Of a stretch of 64,000 bases of DNA, positions 1-9,981 are shown one piece after another. The notes below the pieces were generated by a model. It had not been told where the DNA came from, did not search any database, and saw nothing but the letters and a program-made list of their open reading frames with translations. The position numbers were made by a program, and so were the translations under genes. The first letter of the stretch is position 1. The number at the start of each line of letters is the position of its first letter. The DNA is from Arthrobacter sp. zg-Y769 (GTDB lineage: Bacteria > Actinomycetota > Actinomycetes > Actinomycetales > Micrococcaceae): positions 186,001 through 250,000 of the forward strand of contig NZ_JAJJOE010000004.1 of assembly GCF_020907405.1 (NCBI RefSeq), written 5' to 3'.

Positions 1-469
1 CCGCACCCTTGGTGGGCGGCGGGGCGCCGAAGCCGCCCCCGCCGAATCCGCCGCCGCCGCCGAAGAGGTCGGCAAATTCGGGCGGGATATTGCTGCCGCC
101 GGCGTTGAACGTGCTCCGCCGGCTGCCGCCGCGTGCTGTCTGGCCGAACAGGTCCCCGAAGATATCCTCGAAGCCCGCCCCGCCGGCTCCGCCGCCGCTG
201 CCCGGAGCGCCGCCGGCAGTGAACCGGGCGCCGCCTCCCATGGCACGGATGGCGTCATACTGCTGGCGTTCCTCGGCGTCGGAGAGCACCGAATACGCCT
301 CGGAGAGGTCCTTGAACATCCGCTCGGAGTTGGCATCCCCCTGGTTCTGGTCGGGGTGGTACTTCCGCGCCAGTTTGCGGTATGCCTTCTTGATGTCGGC
401 GTCGGACGCATCCTTGGGAACACCCAGAATCTTGTAAAAGTCCTTATCGACCCAATCCTGACTAGCCAA
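1..469 (-). CDS. dnaJ: Chaperone DnaJ (Hsp40), N-terminal part, runs off the window
   Basis: Co-chaperone that stimulates the DnaK ATPase and delivers unfolded clients. The 156 residues present carry a J domain (about residues 9-72) with the HPD motif at residues 38-40, then a Gly/Phe-rich linker ending in a run of glycines; the zinc-finger and C-terminal domains lie beyond the left edge. The start chosen is TTG at 469-467, read as MASQDW, because GAGGAAGG sits 8 nt upstream. An in-frame ATG 18 nt earlier lacks a ribosome-binding site. It follows grpE on the same strand, but a strong terminator lies between them, so it may depend partly on its own promoter. In this family of actinobacteria hspR usually follows dnaJ, which would be outside the window (inference). 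Confidence 0.95.
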   Translation of the reverse strand, partial: MASQDWVDKDFYKILGVPKDASDADIKKAYRKLARKYHPDQNQGDANSERMFKDLSEAYSVLSDAEERQQYDAIRAMGGGARFTAGGAPGSGGGAGGAGFEDIFGDLFGQTARGGSRRSTFNAGGSNIPPEFADLFGGGGGFGGGGFGAPPPTKGA

Positions 470-559
470 TTGGTGTCCCTTCCTCATTTGCCGATCCCGC
501 TGCATTGCCGCGAACACGGCTGCCGGGCCTGCTGCCCCTTCTGCGGGACCTGCCGATGG

Positions 560-596
560 AAAAATGTCCGGGGCCGCAGTACTGCGGCCCCGGACA
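560..596 (-). terminator. Intrinsic terminator between grpE and dnaJ
   Basis: A perfect 32-nt inverted repeat (565-596, two 16-nt arms) follows the grpE stop codon and on the minus strand is directly followed by five T residues (564-560). This is a textbook Rho-independent terminator placed inside the presumed dnaK-grpE-dnaJ operon. Confidence 0.8.
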
Positions 597-604
597 CTGT
601 GCAA

Positions 605-1249
605 CTACTGTTCCGGAACCGAAACAATCACCTGCGCGGCACGCAGGACCCGGGCGCCGGACTTGTAGCCGGCCCTCAGGATCTGCGTGACCGTATCGAA
701 CGTGACATCCGCACTCTGCTGCTGGATGAGTGCCTCGTGGATGTTCGGATCGAACTCCACGCCGGTCTCATCGATGCGGCTGAGGCCGTACGTCTTCAGC
801 GAGTTCTCCAGCTTGGCAGCGATTGCGGCGAAGGGTCCCTCCGCCAGGTCGCCGTGCTGGCGCGCCGCGTCGATGTCGTCCAGAACAGGCATCAGTGAGT
901 TCAGCACACCAATGACGGCCATGTCCCGGGCGACGTCGCGGTCGCGTTCCACCCGCTTGCGGTAGTTCACGTACTCGGCCTGCAGGCGCAGCAGGTCGTT
1001 GCGCAGTTCCGCTGCCTCCGGCGAACCGGTGGCGGCAGGCTGCGCCGGCACGTCGGCGTTGTTCAGGATCTGCTCGGCCTGGGAGAGTGCGTCGCCGTCT
1101 GCCCCGGCGGCGGGGGTGGAAGCCGAAGCTTCCTCCCCTCCCGCGGCACCGTTGGCGGAATCCGCGGTCTCGCCCGAGCCGGGCGTGTCCTGGCCGTTTA
1201 CGGGCTCTTCACCTTCGGGAGTGTTCCCGTGCTCGTTTTCCGCCGGCAT
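605..1249 (-). CDS. grpE: Nucleotide exchange factor GrpE
   Basis: Cytosolic exchange factor that releases ADP from DnaK and so resets the chaperone cycle. The 214-residue protein has a disordered acidic N-terminus of about 70 residues rich in Glu, Gly, Ala and Pro, a long helix likely to dimerise (about residues 85-135), and the compact GrpE head with the conserved segments GVEFDPNIHEAL and AGYKSGARVLR. Its ATG lies 2 nt after the dnaK stop codon, so it is surely cotranscribed with dnaK and probably translationally coupled. Length and order of parts match the actinobacterial family, in which the long acidic leader is common. Confidence 0.97.
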   Translation of the reverse strand: MPAENEHGNTPEGEEPVNGQDTPGSGETADSANGAAGGEEASASTPAAGADGDALSQAEQILNNADVPAQPAATGSPEAAELRNDLLRLQAEYVNYRKRVERDRDVARDMAVIGVLNSLMPVLDDIDAARQHGDLAEGPFAAIAAKLENSLKTYGLSRIDETGVEFDPNIHEALIQQQSADVTFDTVTQILRAGYKSGARVLRAAQVIVSVPEQ

Positions 1250-1251
1250 GA

Positions 1252-3249
<1,998 letters not shown>

Positions 3250-3250
<1 letters not shown>

Positions 3251-3277
3251 CTTTACTCAGCAGCACTTCTTTGTCAA
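3250..3277 (-). promoter_or_regulatory. dnaK promoter (-35/-10)
   Basis: On the minus strand a consensus -35 TTGACA (3277-3272) is separated by 16 nt from a -10-like TAAAGT (3255-3250). The pair lies between the two HAIR operators, as expected for an HspR-repressed sigma-A promoter. Confidence 0.65.
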
Positions 3278-3281
3278 CAAA

Positions 3282-3302
3282 CTTGAGCGCCCAAGGCTCA
3301 AC
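3282..3302 (-). promoter_or_regulatory. HAIR operator 2 (HspR-binding) upstream of dnaK
   Basis: CTTGAGC-N7-GCTCAAC again contains TTGAG-N9-CTCAA. It lies immediately upstream of the -35 box. Two boxes 51 nt apart, centre to centre, could allow cooperative HspR binding across the promoter. Confidence 0.75.
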
Positions 3303-3365
3303 TTTGCCTCTCGGCTTGAAGAACACGGCCGCTTCGGCTTCCGGGCCCGAAAGGCCAACGGGCGG

Positions 3366-3371
3366 TAGGGT
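3366..3371 (+). promoter_or_regulatory. -10 box of methyltransferase gene, leaderless type
   Basis: TAGGGT ends 6 nt before the ATG at 3378 and no Shine-Dalgarno sequence is visible, which suggests transcription starts at or next to the start codon. Confidence 0.5.
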
Positions 3372-3377
3372 CCTGCC

Positions 3378-4181
3378 ATGGCTTTCGAAACCTATTCCCA
3401 CGGCCATCACCGCAGCGTGGTGGACGTCCATGCCCTCCGCACGGCACGGGACTGCGCGGCGTATCTGCTGCCGGAGTTGACGCCCGGAACAGGCATTCTC
3501 GACGTCGGCTGCGGTCCGGGCAGCATCACCGCCGACTTCGCGGCGCTCGTGGCTCCGGGGCCGGTGGTGGGCCTGGACTCGTCCGAAGACGTCCTCGTCC
3601 AGGCCCGGGAGCTGGCCGCCGGGCGCGGGCTGGCCAACGTCTCCTATCTGGCCGGAAATGTCTACGACCTCGACTTTCCGGACGAAACCTTCGACGTGGT
3701 CCATGCCCACCAGGTGCTTCAGCACCTGATGGATCCGGTGGCCGCACTGCGGGAAATGCGCCGGGTCACCAAACCGGGCGGACTGGTGGCGGTACGCGAC
3801 GCCGATTTCTCCGGCATGGTCTGGCATCCGCCCACACCGGAGCTGGCGGAATGGATGCGGATCTACCAGGAGATTGCCCGCGGCAACTCCGCCGAGCCCG
3901 ACGCCGGCCGGCACCTGCTCTCCTGGGCGCTCGAAGCAGGCTTCACCGACGTCACGCCCTCCTCCTCCAACTGGCTCTACGCCACACCGGCGGAGCGCAG
4001 CCGACACGCCGACTCCTGGTCGGAACGTGTTCTTCAGTCCGCCTTCGCCGAACAGGCCCAGGAACGGGGCCTGGCGGAGCGGCCGCTGCTGGACCGCCTT
4101 GCCGCGGGGTGGCAGGAGTGGGCTGCAGCCCCGGACGGCTGGTTCCTGGTTCCCTGCGGGGAGCTGCTGCTTCGGGCCTGA
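3378..4181 (+). CDS. Class I SAM-dependent methyltransferase (UbiE/Methyltransf_11 type)
   Basis: Predicted cytosolic methyltransferase of 267 residues. Motif I, ILDVGCGPGS, at residues 40-49 forms the S-adenosylmethionine loop; the acidic end of strand 2 is GLDSSED, and the later segment FDVVHAHQVLQHL is a typical motif IV for this family. The C-terminal part (about 160-267) is less conserved and would hold the acceptor site; the acceptor cannot be told from sequence. It is divergent from dnaK and probably monocistronic. The start is an ATG 6 nt after a TAGGGT -10 box with no ribosome-binding site, so the mRNA is likely leaderless. Quinone or small-molecule methylation are both possible. Confidence 0.85.
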   Translation: MAFETYSHGHHRSVVDVHALRTARDCAAYLLPELTPGTGILDVGCGPGSITADFAALVAPGPVVGLDSSEDVLVQARELAAGRGLANVSYLAGNVYDLDFPDETFDVVHAHQVLQHLMDPVAALREMRRVTKPGGLVAVRDADFSGMVWHPPTPELAEWMRIYQEIARGNSAEPDAGRHLLSWALEAGFTDVTPSSSNWLYATPAERSRHADSWSERVLQSAFAEQAQERGLAERPLLDRLAAGWQEWAAAPDGWFLVPCGELLLRA

Positions 4182-4192
4182 CCCTTTCTGGC

Positions 4193-4198
4193 TAGGCT
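4193..4198 (+). promoter_or_regulatory. -10 box in front of the phosphatase stub, leaderless type
   Basis: TAGGCT is followed 6 nt later by the ATG at 4205, the start of the truncated phosphatase reading frame. It is the likely promoter that now drives the kinase-like gene. Confidence 0.5.
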
Positions 4199-4204
4199 TG
4201 GGGA

Positions 4205-4255
4205 ATGTTCCGAATCCTGACCGTGTGCACGGGCAACCCGCGCGATGCCCGCTAA
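4205..4255 (+). pseudogene. Stub of a low-molecular-weight protein-tyrosine phosphatase gene
   Basis: A 16-codon frame reads MFRILTVCTGNPRDAR and stops. The first eleven residues match the N-terminus of low-molecular-weight tyrosine phosphatases, whose catalytic P-loop continues as ICRSP after VCTGN. Here the loop is lost after the nucleophile cysteine and the frame ends in a stop inside the next gene. It keeps an intact -10 box and ATG, so it may be transcribed as a leader. I read it as a deletion remnant whose promoter was captured by the downstream gene; a chance match over eleven residues including the CTGN core is less likely but possible. Confidence 0.55.
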
Positions 4256-4814
4256 ACCCGGCATTCCCCTGCTCATCGCGGTGGACGGCTTCTCCGGTGC
4301 CGGTAAAACGACCCTGGCCACCGAAATTGCCGCCGCCATGTCCCGCCTCGGCTCCGTGCGGCTGTTCCACCTGGAGGACATCTACCCCGGCTGGGACGGG
4401 CTGGAATCGGGAATGACCTCCTACCGGGAATGCGTCCTGCGGCCGCTTGCCGAAGGGCGGCCGGCGCACTGGCAGGCCTGGGACTGGGACGCCGGCCGCT
4501 ACGGGGACTGGCAGACCACCGATCCGGCCGACGTCGTGGTTTTTGAAGGGGTCGGCGCGGCGCACCGCGAGGCCCGGCCGCTGCTGGACACCAGTGTGTG
4601 GGTGGACGGTGAGGAATCTGTCCGGCGCCGGTATGCGCTGGACCGTGACGGCGGGACCTATGCGCCGCACTGGGAGCGCTGGGCCGCGCAGGAACGCCGC
4701 TGGGCGGCCGACGACGACGCCGCCTCCGCCGCGGATCTCACCGTGCGTCTGGTGGGATCACAGGGAAACGCCGCGGCGGCACTGGCGACAGTCCTTGCCC
4801 GGCTGCCTCGCTAA
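4245..4814 (+). CDS. P-loop nucleoside-kinase-like protein (uridine kinase superfamily)
   Basis: A 189-residue protein with a Walker A loop GFSGAGKTT at residues 15-23 and an acidic motif HLEDIYPGWDGLE near residue 45 that resembles the substrate-site acid of nucleoside and gluconate kinases. VVVFEGVGA near residue 100 looks like a Walker-B-type strand, and several Arg residues near 130-150 (RRRYALDRDGG, RWAAQERRW) may form the lid. The likely reaction is ATP-dependent phosphorylation of a small metabolite; the substrate is not evident. The ATG overlaps the end of the phosphatase stub by 11 nt, so translation may be reinitiated from that stub. Confidence 0.75.
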   Translation: MPAKPGIPLLIAVDGFSGAGKTTLATEIAAAMSRLGSVRLFHLEDIYPGWDGLESGMTSYRECVLRPLAEGRPAHWQAWDWDAGRYGDWQTTDPADVVVFEGVGAAHREARPLLDTSVWVDGEESVRRRYALDRDGGTYAPHWERWAAQERRWAADDDAASAADLTVRLVGSQGNAAAALATVLARLPR

Positions 4815-4842
4815 GCTCCGCAGCGAACCGACGCCGGACGGA

Positions 4843-5043
4843 GTGGAAAGGGCGCGGGAGTTGGCCGCTTCCACGTTTCGCTACTCCGGCTGGGGAAGCA
4901 TCATCGACCGATACGTCTCCAGGCCGGACGGCTCCGTCGACGAAGTCCTGAACGATGACTACGAGGAGCTGACCCGGAAACTGAGCAACTTTGGCCACGG
5001 CGGACTCTGGCCGGACAGTCCGGGACCCGCGCCGGCGCAGTAG
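4843..5043 (+). CDS. Small hypothetical protein after the kinase
   Basis: A 66-codon frame starting at GTG 4843, 28 nt after the kinase stop, reads with actinobacterial codon bias and a composition typical of a soluble protein (GWGSIIDRYVSRPDGSV, DDYEELTRKLSNFGHGG). A TTG at 4861 is an alternative start with a purine-rich stretch before it. I do not recognise the family. It is likely cotranscribed with the kinase-like gene. It could instead be the end of a frame that once continued from the kinase, since the open frame extends far upstream in another phase. Confidence 0.45.
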   Translation: MERARELAASTFRYSGWGSIIDRYVSRPDGSVDEVLNDDYEELTRKLSNFGHGGLWPDSPGPAPAQ

Positions 5044-5093
5044 TTTCGACGCTGTGGGCTGCCGGCACGGGAGGCCGGCATGGTCCGGGCCCG

Positions 5094-6569
5094 CTACTGC
5101 AGGGTCGCGGTCAGCCGGGCCACGTTGTCGATGTACCGCTGCCAGAGTGGCCGGCCCACCCAGTTCTCCAGGATGAGCTCCTTGGACAGGGCCCGGTAGG
5201 TGTCCTCGATGCGGCGGATCTGCTTCACGATGGTGCCGTCGAACATCATCACCGACACCTCGAGGTTCAGCGAAAAAGAGCGCATGTCCATGTTGCTGGA
5301 CCCCAGAACCGCCACATCCTCGTCGATGGTGAAGTGCTTCGCGTGCAGCACCAGCGGTTTGGGGTACTGGTAGATCCGGACACCGGCACGCAGCAGCGCC
5401 TCATAGTAGGAGCGCTGGGCGTGGTCCACCAGGAACTGGTCGCCTTTTTCGGAGACGAACAACTCCACTTCCACACCCCGCTGCGCCGCCGTCGTCACGG
5501 CGTACAGCAGCGTGTCATCGGGGACGAAGTACGGGCTGGTGATGGAAATGCGGTCACTGGCCGAGTAAATAAGGGACGCGAAAAGGCGCAGGTTGTTCTC
5601 GGTGCTGAACCCGGGGCCGCTGGGTACCACCTGGCAGGTGACGTCGCCGGGATTGAACGACGATTCGTACAGGTCCAGTTCCCGTTCCAGGTTTTCGTCC
5701 GTCTCGGCGTTCCAGTCGGTGGCGAAGACAACGTTGAGTTCGTCCACCACCGGCCCTTCCATCCGTGCCATCAGCTCTACCCATTTGCGGCCGGACCGGC
5801 GGTTGCGGCGTTTGTTGTAGGCCGGCTCCACCATGTTCTGGGAGCCGGTGAAACCCACTGCTCCGTCCACCACCAGGATCTTGCGGTGGTTGCGCAGGTC
5901 GGGGCGGCGCCAGCGGCCGCGGAGCGGCTCCACCGGAAGCATCCGCCGCCATTGGATGCCGCTGCTGCGTAGTTCCCGCAGCAGCTTCCGGTAGCCGGGA
6001 ATGCGCAGGGTGCCGATGTGGTCGAAAAGCAGCCGGACGGTGACGCCGCGCCCTGCGGCGTCCTTCAGGGCCCGGTAGAAGTCCCGGGTCACGGCGTCAT
6101 AGCCCATGATGTAGAACTCCACGTGGACGTACCGCTTGGCCAGTTCCACTTCGCGGGTCATATCCGCAATGGACTCCAGGTAGTCGCGCTGCACGTCCAC
6201 CTTATTGCCGTCCAGGGTGGGAAAGGAGCCCAGCCGGCGGTTGAGTTCCGCGGCATTCAGCACCCACTCGGGGCCGCCGTAATTGGTGCCCTCGGTTTCC
6301 AGTTCCTTGGTGTTTTCACGGACCAGGCGGCTGATTTCAGCCTGCCGTTTGACCCGGTGTTCGGAGAGCCGGTGGTTGCCGAAGAGCGAAAAGAGGATGA
6401 TCCCCGGAATCGGCAGGAAGAAGATGCACAACAGCCAGGCCATCGCTGTGGTGGGACGGCGGTTGCCTGGCACAATGCCGAGGGCAATGATCCGGATCGC
6501 GTAATCCACCGCCGTCAACACACCGGTAGTCCACCCGGGCAGGTCAATACCGGTCAGAGACCACCACAC
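5094..6569 (-). CDS. cls: Cardiolipin synthase (phospholipase D superfamily)
   Basis: Membrane enzyme that condenses phosphatidylglycerol (or a CDP-activated lipid) into cardiolipin. The 491-residue protein has two N-terminal membrane helices (about residues 15-37 and 42-64), then two PLD domains with complete HKD motifs: H228-K230-D235, followed by GFTGSQNM, and H409-K411-D416, followed by VLGSSNMDMRS. The layout is that of ClsA-type bacterial enzymes. The start is GTG at 6569, supported by GGGAGGAG 7 nt upstream. It is transcribed alone, divergently from pabC. A 7-bp hairpin at 5060-5080, without a T tract, follows the gene. Confidence 0.93.
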   Translation of the reverse strand: MWWSLTGIDLPGWTTGVLTAVDYAIRIIALGIVPGNRRPTTAMAWLLCIFFLPIPGIILFSLFGNHRLSEHRVKRQAEISRLVRENTKELETEGTNYGGPEWVLNAAELNRRLGSFPTLDGNKVDVQRDYLESIADMTREVELAKRYVHVEFYIMGYDAVTRDFYRALKDAAGRGVTVRLLFDHIGTLRIPGYRKLLRELRSSGIQWRRMLPVEPLRGRWRRPDLRNHRKILVVDGAVGFTGSQNMVEPAYNKRRNRRSGRKWVELMARMEGPVVDELNVVFATDWNAETDENLERELDLYESSFNPGDVTCQVVPSGPGFSTENNLRLFASLIYSASDRISITSPYFVPDDTLLYAVTTAAQRGVEVELFVSEKGDQFLVDHAQRSYYEALLRAGVRIYQYPKPLVLHAKHFTIDEDVAVLGSSNMDMRSFSLNLEVSVMMFDGTIVKQIRRIEDTYRALSKELILENWVGRPLWQRYIDNVARLTATLQ

Positions 6570-6641
6570 ACTTATGCTCCTCCCCGCAGCCGCCTTTTAG
6601 ACAGCCTATCCGCCGGAAGGTCCTATCCGTGCCAGCGCCGT

Positions 6642-6647
6642 TACGCT
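6642..6647 (+). promoter_or_regulatory. -10 box of pabC, leaderless type
   Basis: TACGCT ends 6 nt before the ATG at 6654; no Shine-Dalgarno sequence is visible in the gap. Confidence 0.5.
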
Positions 6648-6653
6648 GGGCCC

Positions 6654-7535
6654 ATGACTGTTCTGGTTTTCCTGGATTCCGCCTTCCCCGACGGACGTCC
6701 GGCCGACGCCGGCGTCCCCCAGCTAATGATCAATGACCTGGGCGTGACGCGCGGAGACGGGATCTTCGAATCGCTCCTGGCCGTGGACGGGGTGCCCCGC
6801 AAACCGGACGCCCATTTGGACCGGATGGCTTCCTCGGCGCAGCTGCTGGAACTGGAGATTCCCCCTCGGACGGCCTGGGAGCGGGCCATCGCCACCGCCC
6901 TGGCCCTGCATACGGAGGCGGAAACCGCCGGTTCCACCGGCCGGGCGGCGGTGAAGCTGGTGGTGACCCGCGGCGTCGAGGGTGCCGGCACGCCCACCGC
7001 GTGGGTGCAGGTCACCCCTGCCTCCGATGCCTCGCGGCAGCGCAGCGAGGGCATCAGGGTCCTGCTCCTGGACCGCGGTTATGACAGCCTGGCCGCTGCC
7101 CGCGCGCCGTGGCTGCTGCTGGGTGCCAAGACGCTCTCGTATGCCGTGAACATGGCGGCACTGCGCTATGCACGGCAGAACGGCGCCGACGACGCCATCT
7201 TCACTTCCTCCGACGGCAAGGTGCTCGAGGGGCCCACCTCCACCGTGGTGCTCGCCCGCGAGCGCGACGGCGTGCGCACCCTGCTTACCCCCGAGCGGAA
7301 GAGCGGCATCCTGGCGGGCACTACGCAGGATGCCCTCTTCAGGGCCGCCGAAGCCGCCGGCTGGGAGCTGGGGTACGGGCCGCTGGTGCCCGAGGACCTG
7401 TTCGCGGCCGACGGCGTCTGGCTGGCGTCCAGCATCCGGCTGCTGGTGCCGGTGCGGTCCATTGACGGCCGGGAGCTGCCGTTCTCCGAGGTCCTGAACA
7501 CTGAGCTCACCAAGCTGGCGGACGCGGCGCTCTAA
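6654..7535 (+). CDS. pabC: Aminodeoxychorismate lyase / fold-type IV PLP aminotransferase
   Basis: A 293-residue fold-type IV PLP enzyme. The PLP lysine is K159 in LLGAKTLSYAVNM, and the conserved EGPTSTVV segment near residue 192 contacts the cofactor. The lysine context and short length fit 4-amino-4-deoxychorismate lyase, which makes p-aminobenzoate for folate, or a D-amino-acid/branched-chain aminotransferase relative; LGAKT..Y..N is the usual PabC-like context. No other folate genes are adjacent, so the exact substrate stays open. The ATG start is 6 nt after a TACGCT -10 box. It converges on the ECF transporter genes with only 15 nt between stop codons. Confidence 0.8.
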   Translation: MTVLVFLDSAFPDGRPADAGVPQLMINDLGVTRGDGIFESLLAVDGVPRKPDAHLDRMASSAQLLELEIPPRTAWERAIATALALHTEAETAGSTGRAAVKLVVTRGVEGAGTPTAWVQVTPASDASRQRSEGIRVLLLDRGYDSLAAARAPWLLLGAKTLSYAVNMAALRYARQNGADDAIFTSSDGKVLEGPTSTVVLARERDGVRTLLTPERKSGILAGTTQDALFRAAEAAGWELGYGPLVPEDLFAADGVWLASSIRLLVPVRSIDGRELPFSEVLNTELTKLADAAL

Positions 7536-7550
7536 CCGGGCCGGGAAGTC

Positions 7551-8354
7551 TCAGGTCAGGATGAAGTTGAACGTTCCGGCCGACACCGCAGCTGCCACGG
7601 CAGCAGCGGACACTGCCGCCCCGGCTCCGAACACGACGGCGTCGATCCGGCTGAAGGTCGACGTTCGGGCCCAGGTCCGCTCCGCGGCCCCGAAGCCGCG
7701 CGCTTCCATCGCCGTCGCAAGCCGGGTGGCCCGGCGGATCGCCTGCACCAGGAGCGCCAGGGACTGCCCGGCAAACCCCCGAAGCCGGGCCGCTCCCCCG
7801 GCGTCGGGACCTGCGCCGCGGGCGTGCCGGGCCAGTCCGATGGTGCGCCACTCCTCCACCAGCAGGCCGACCAGCCGCATGGCCGCCAGCGCGCCCAGGA
7901 CAAACCGGTGCGGCAGCTTCAGCTTCTGCGCCAGGGCATCGGCCAGGTCCGTGGGATCGGTGGTGGTCAGCAGGTAGATTCCCGGCAGGGCGATTGCCAG
8001 GCCGCGCAGCCCGATGGCTATGCCGGCAGCCACGGAGCCGGAGGTAAACAGCAGCGGGCCGGCGTCGAGCAGTACCGTCCCGGTTTTTTCCGCCAGCAGC
8101 GCCGTCCCCCACGCACCGATCAGTGCTGCGGCGAGCAGCGGCCAGATCCGCCGTACCAGCGTCCCGATCCGGATATGCAGCAGCGGCAGCAGGGCCAGTT
8201 CGGCAGTGAGCACAACGGCGGCGCTCACCCAGTCCACCGTCACCAGCACTGCCAGGGTCAGGAGCACCGCCGCGGCCAGCTTGGAGAGCGGGTTGGCGCG
8301 GGCCAGGAACGTGCCCACGGGACGGGCCGGCACCCCTGCAGCTGCCGCGCTCAT
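7551..8354 (-). CDS. ECF transporter transmembrane component EcfT (CbiQ family)
   Basis: Membrane coupling protein of 267 residues that links the ATPase to the substrate-binding S protein. It has about five hydrophobic helices and two cytosolic Ala-Arg-Gly coupling motifs, ARHARGAG and AMEARGFG, which are the hallmark of EcfT/CbiQ proteins and press on the ATPases. Its ATG overlaps the stop of the ATPase gene by 4 nt (ATGA), so the two are translationally coupled. It is the last gene of a three-gene unit headed by the TPP riboswitch, which implies uptake of a thiamin precursor. Confidence 0.9.
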   Translation of the reverse strand: MSAAAAGVPARPVGTFLARANPLSKLAAAVLLTLAVLVTVDWVSAAVVLTAELALLPLLHIRIGTLVRRIWPLLAAALIGAWGTALLAEKTGTVLLDAGPLLFTSGSVAAGIAIGLRGLAIALPGIYLLTTTDPTDLADALAQKLKLPHRFVLGALAAMRLVGLLVEEWRTIGLARHARGAGPDAGGAARLRGFAGQSLALLVQAIRRATRLATAMEARGFGAAERTWARTSTFSRIDAVVFGAGAAVSAAAVAAAVSAGTFNFILT

Positions 8355-9979
8355 GGCCGCCCCCGGCCAGTCGGCGCTTCGGCCGTGTCTCCAAGGCCCG
8401 GCGTAAGCGTCTCGACGGCGCCGAGTTCACCGCCCGCCGCCTGAAGGTTCCGGGACCCGAGCGCCTGGATGAACTCGGCGTCATGCGTCACGGATACCAC
8501 GCAGCTCCCTTCCGACAGCTGCCCGCGCAGCAGTGCCACCAGCTCGGCCCAGGTGCGGGCATCCTGTCCGAAGGTTGGTTCATCCAGCAGCAGGATGGCC
8601 GGTTCCGTGGCGAGCATGGTTGCCACGGACAGCCGGCGTTTCTCCCCGCCGGAAAGCGTGAACGGGTTGGCCTCAAGCAGCCCGTCCAGTCCGAGCCGTT
8701 CGGCGAGGTGCTGCACTCTGGCCAGCACCTGCCCGTCGGTGTCCCGGCCCAGGCGGCGGGGACCGAAGGCCAGTTCGTCCCGCACGGTATTGGTCAGGAA
8801 CTGGTGTTCAGGTTCCTGGAAGACGGTGCCGATCCGGTCCACCAGCTGTGCCGACGTCCAGCGCCCCGGTTCCGTGCGGGCGGTTCCGGCCAGTGCCGGG
8901 GCAGCGGTAAGGGTTCCGGCCCTTGGCCGAAGCAGGCCGCCCAGGGTCAGGGCAAGCGTGGATTTGCCGGCACCGTTGGGTCCGGTGATGCCGACGGCGG
9001 TTCCGGCGTCCAGGGTCAGGTCCACTCCGGACAGCACGGCGGGACCACGGGCCGAACGCGCAACAGCCAGCCCGCGGGCCTCCAGCAGCCGGGGGCCCGC
9101 CGCTGCGGGGGTCCAGGGGCCGCCGGGGATTTCCGGGGCGGCGCCGGGAAGCCAGACCCCGGACGCGGCCAGGGTGCGCCGGTGCGCCGGATTGCCCAGC
9201 ACCTGCTCCGGGGAGCCGTCAGCCAGCACCCCGCCTCCGGCGGCCAGGACCACCACCCGGTCCACGACGCCGGCCCAGACCTCCACCCGATGCTCAACCA
9301 CAATCAACGTTGCACCGGTGCGGTCCAGCACCCGGGTCACGGCGTCGCGGATTTCGCCCACACCGTCCGGATCCAGGTTGGCAGTGGGTTCATCGAGCAG
9401 CAGCAGGCCCGGTTCCATGGCCATCACCGAGGCCAGGGCCAGGCGCTGCTTCTGCCCGCCCGAGAGCATGGCAGTGGACCGGTCCAGCGGAACATCCAGT
9501 CCGACGTCGGCCAGCGCGGACCGCACCCGCGGCCAGATTTCCCCGGCCGGCACAGCCAGGTTCTCCGCTCCGAAAGCCACTTCGTCCCCTACCCGGGACA
9601 GGACGGTCTGCGAGTCGGGGTCCTGCAGGACCAGCCCGGTCCGGCCACGGGCGGCGGGATCGGCCGGGTGGACGCCGTCGAGCGTCAGCGTTCCGTGTTC
9701 CTCCCCGCCGGTGTCCGGCCCCAGGACCCCGGCCAGGGCGTGCAGGAACGTGGATTTCCCTGCACCGGAAGCACCCAGGAGCAGTACCCGTTCGCCGGGG
9801 GAAACCGCCAGGTCCAGGCCGCACACTGCCGGAGCGTTCCGTCCGCCGTGCTGCCAGCCCCAGCCGGCGGCGGTGACGGCAGCCGGGCGGGACCGGCGTC
9901 GGGAACCGGGTGCCTCGGGGATCACGGCGGCCGGCGCCACCGCGGGCGGACGGCTCCGGGGCTTCCTGCCGAACAGCAT
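8351..9979 (-). CDS. ECF transporter ATPase with two fused ABC domains (EcfA-EcfA')
   Basis: Energy-coupling ATPase of 542 residues made of two ABC cassettes in one chain. The first has Walker A GASGAGKST (69-77), signature LSGGQKQRL (172-180) and Walker B LLLLDEPTANLD; the second has Walker A GPNGAGKST (333-341), signature LSGGEKRRL and LLLDEPTFGQD. In many bacteria the two are separate EcfA1/EcfA2 proteins; a fused YkoD-like form accompanies YkoE in thiamin-precursor systems. The ATG at 9979, 2 nt after the stop of the S-component gene, is chosen over a longer open frame because the extra residues do not look family-like. The N-terminal 45 residues are a basic, Pro-rich extension. Confidence 0.92.
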   Translation of the reverse strand: MLFGRKPRSRPPAVAPAAVIPEAPGSRRRSRPAAVTAAGWGWQHGGRNAPAVCGLDLAVSPGERVLLLGASGAGKSTFLHALAGVLGPDTGGEEHGTLTLDGVHPADPAARGRTGLVLQDPDSQTVLSRVGDEVAFGAENLAVPAGEIWPRVRSALADVGLDVPLDRSTAMLSGGQKQRLALASVMAMEPGLLLLDEPTANLDPDGVGEIRDAVTRVLDRTGATLIVVEHRVEVWAGVVDRVVVLAAGGGVLADGSPEQVLGNPAHRRTLAASGVWLPGAAPEIPGGPWTPAAAGPRLLEARGLAVARSARGPAVLSGVDLTLDAGTAVGITGPNGAGKSTLALTLGGLLRPRAGTLTAAPALAGTARTEPGRWTSAQLVDRIGTVFQEPEHQFLTNTVRDELAFGPRRLGRDTDGQVLARVQHLAERLGLDGLLEANPFTLSGGEKRRLSVATMLATEPAILLLDEPTFGQDARTWAELVALLRGQLSEGSCVVSVTHDAEFIQALGSRNLQAAGGELGAVETLTPGLGDTAEAPTGRGRP

Positions 9980-9981
9980 GG

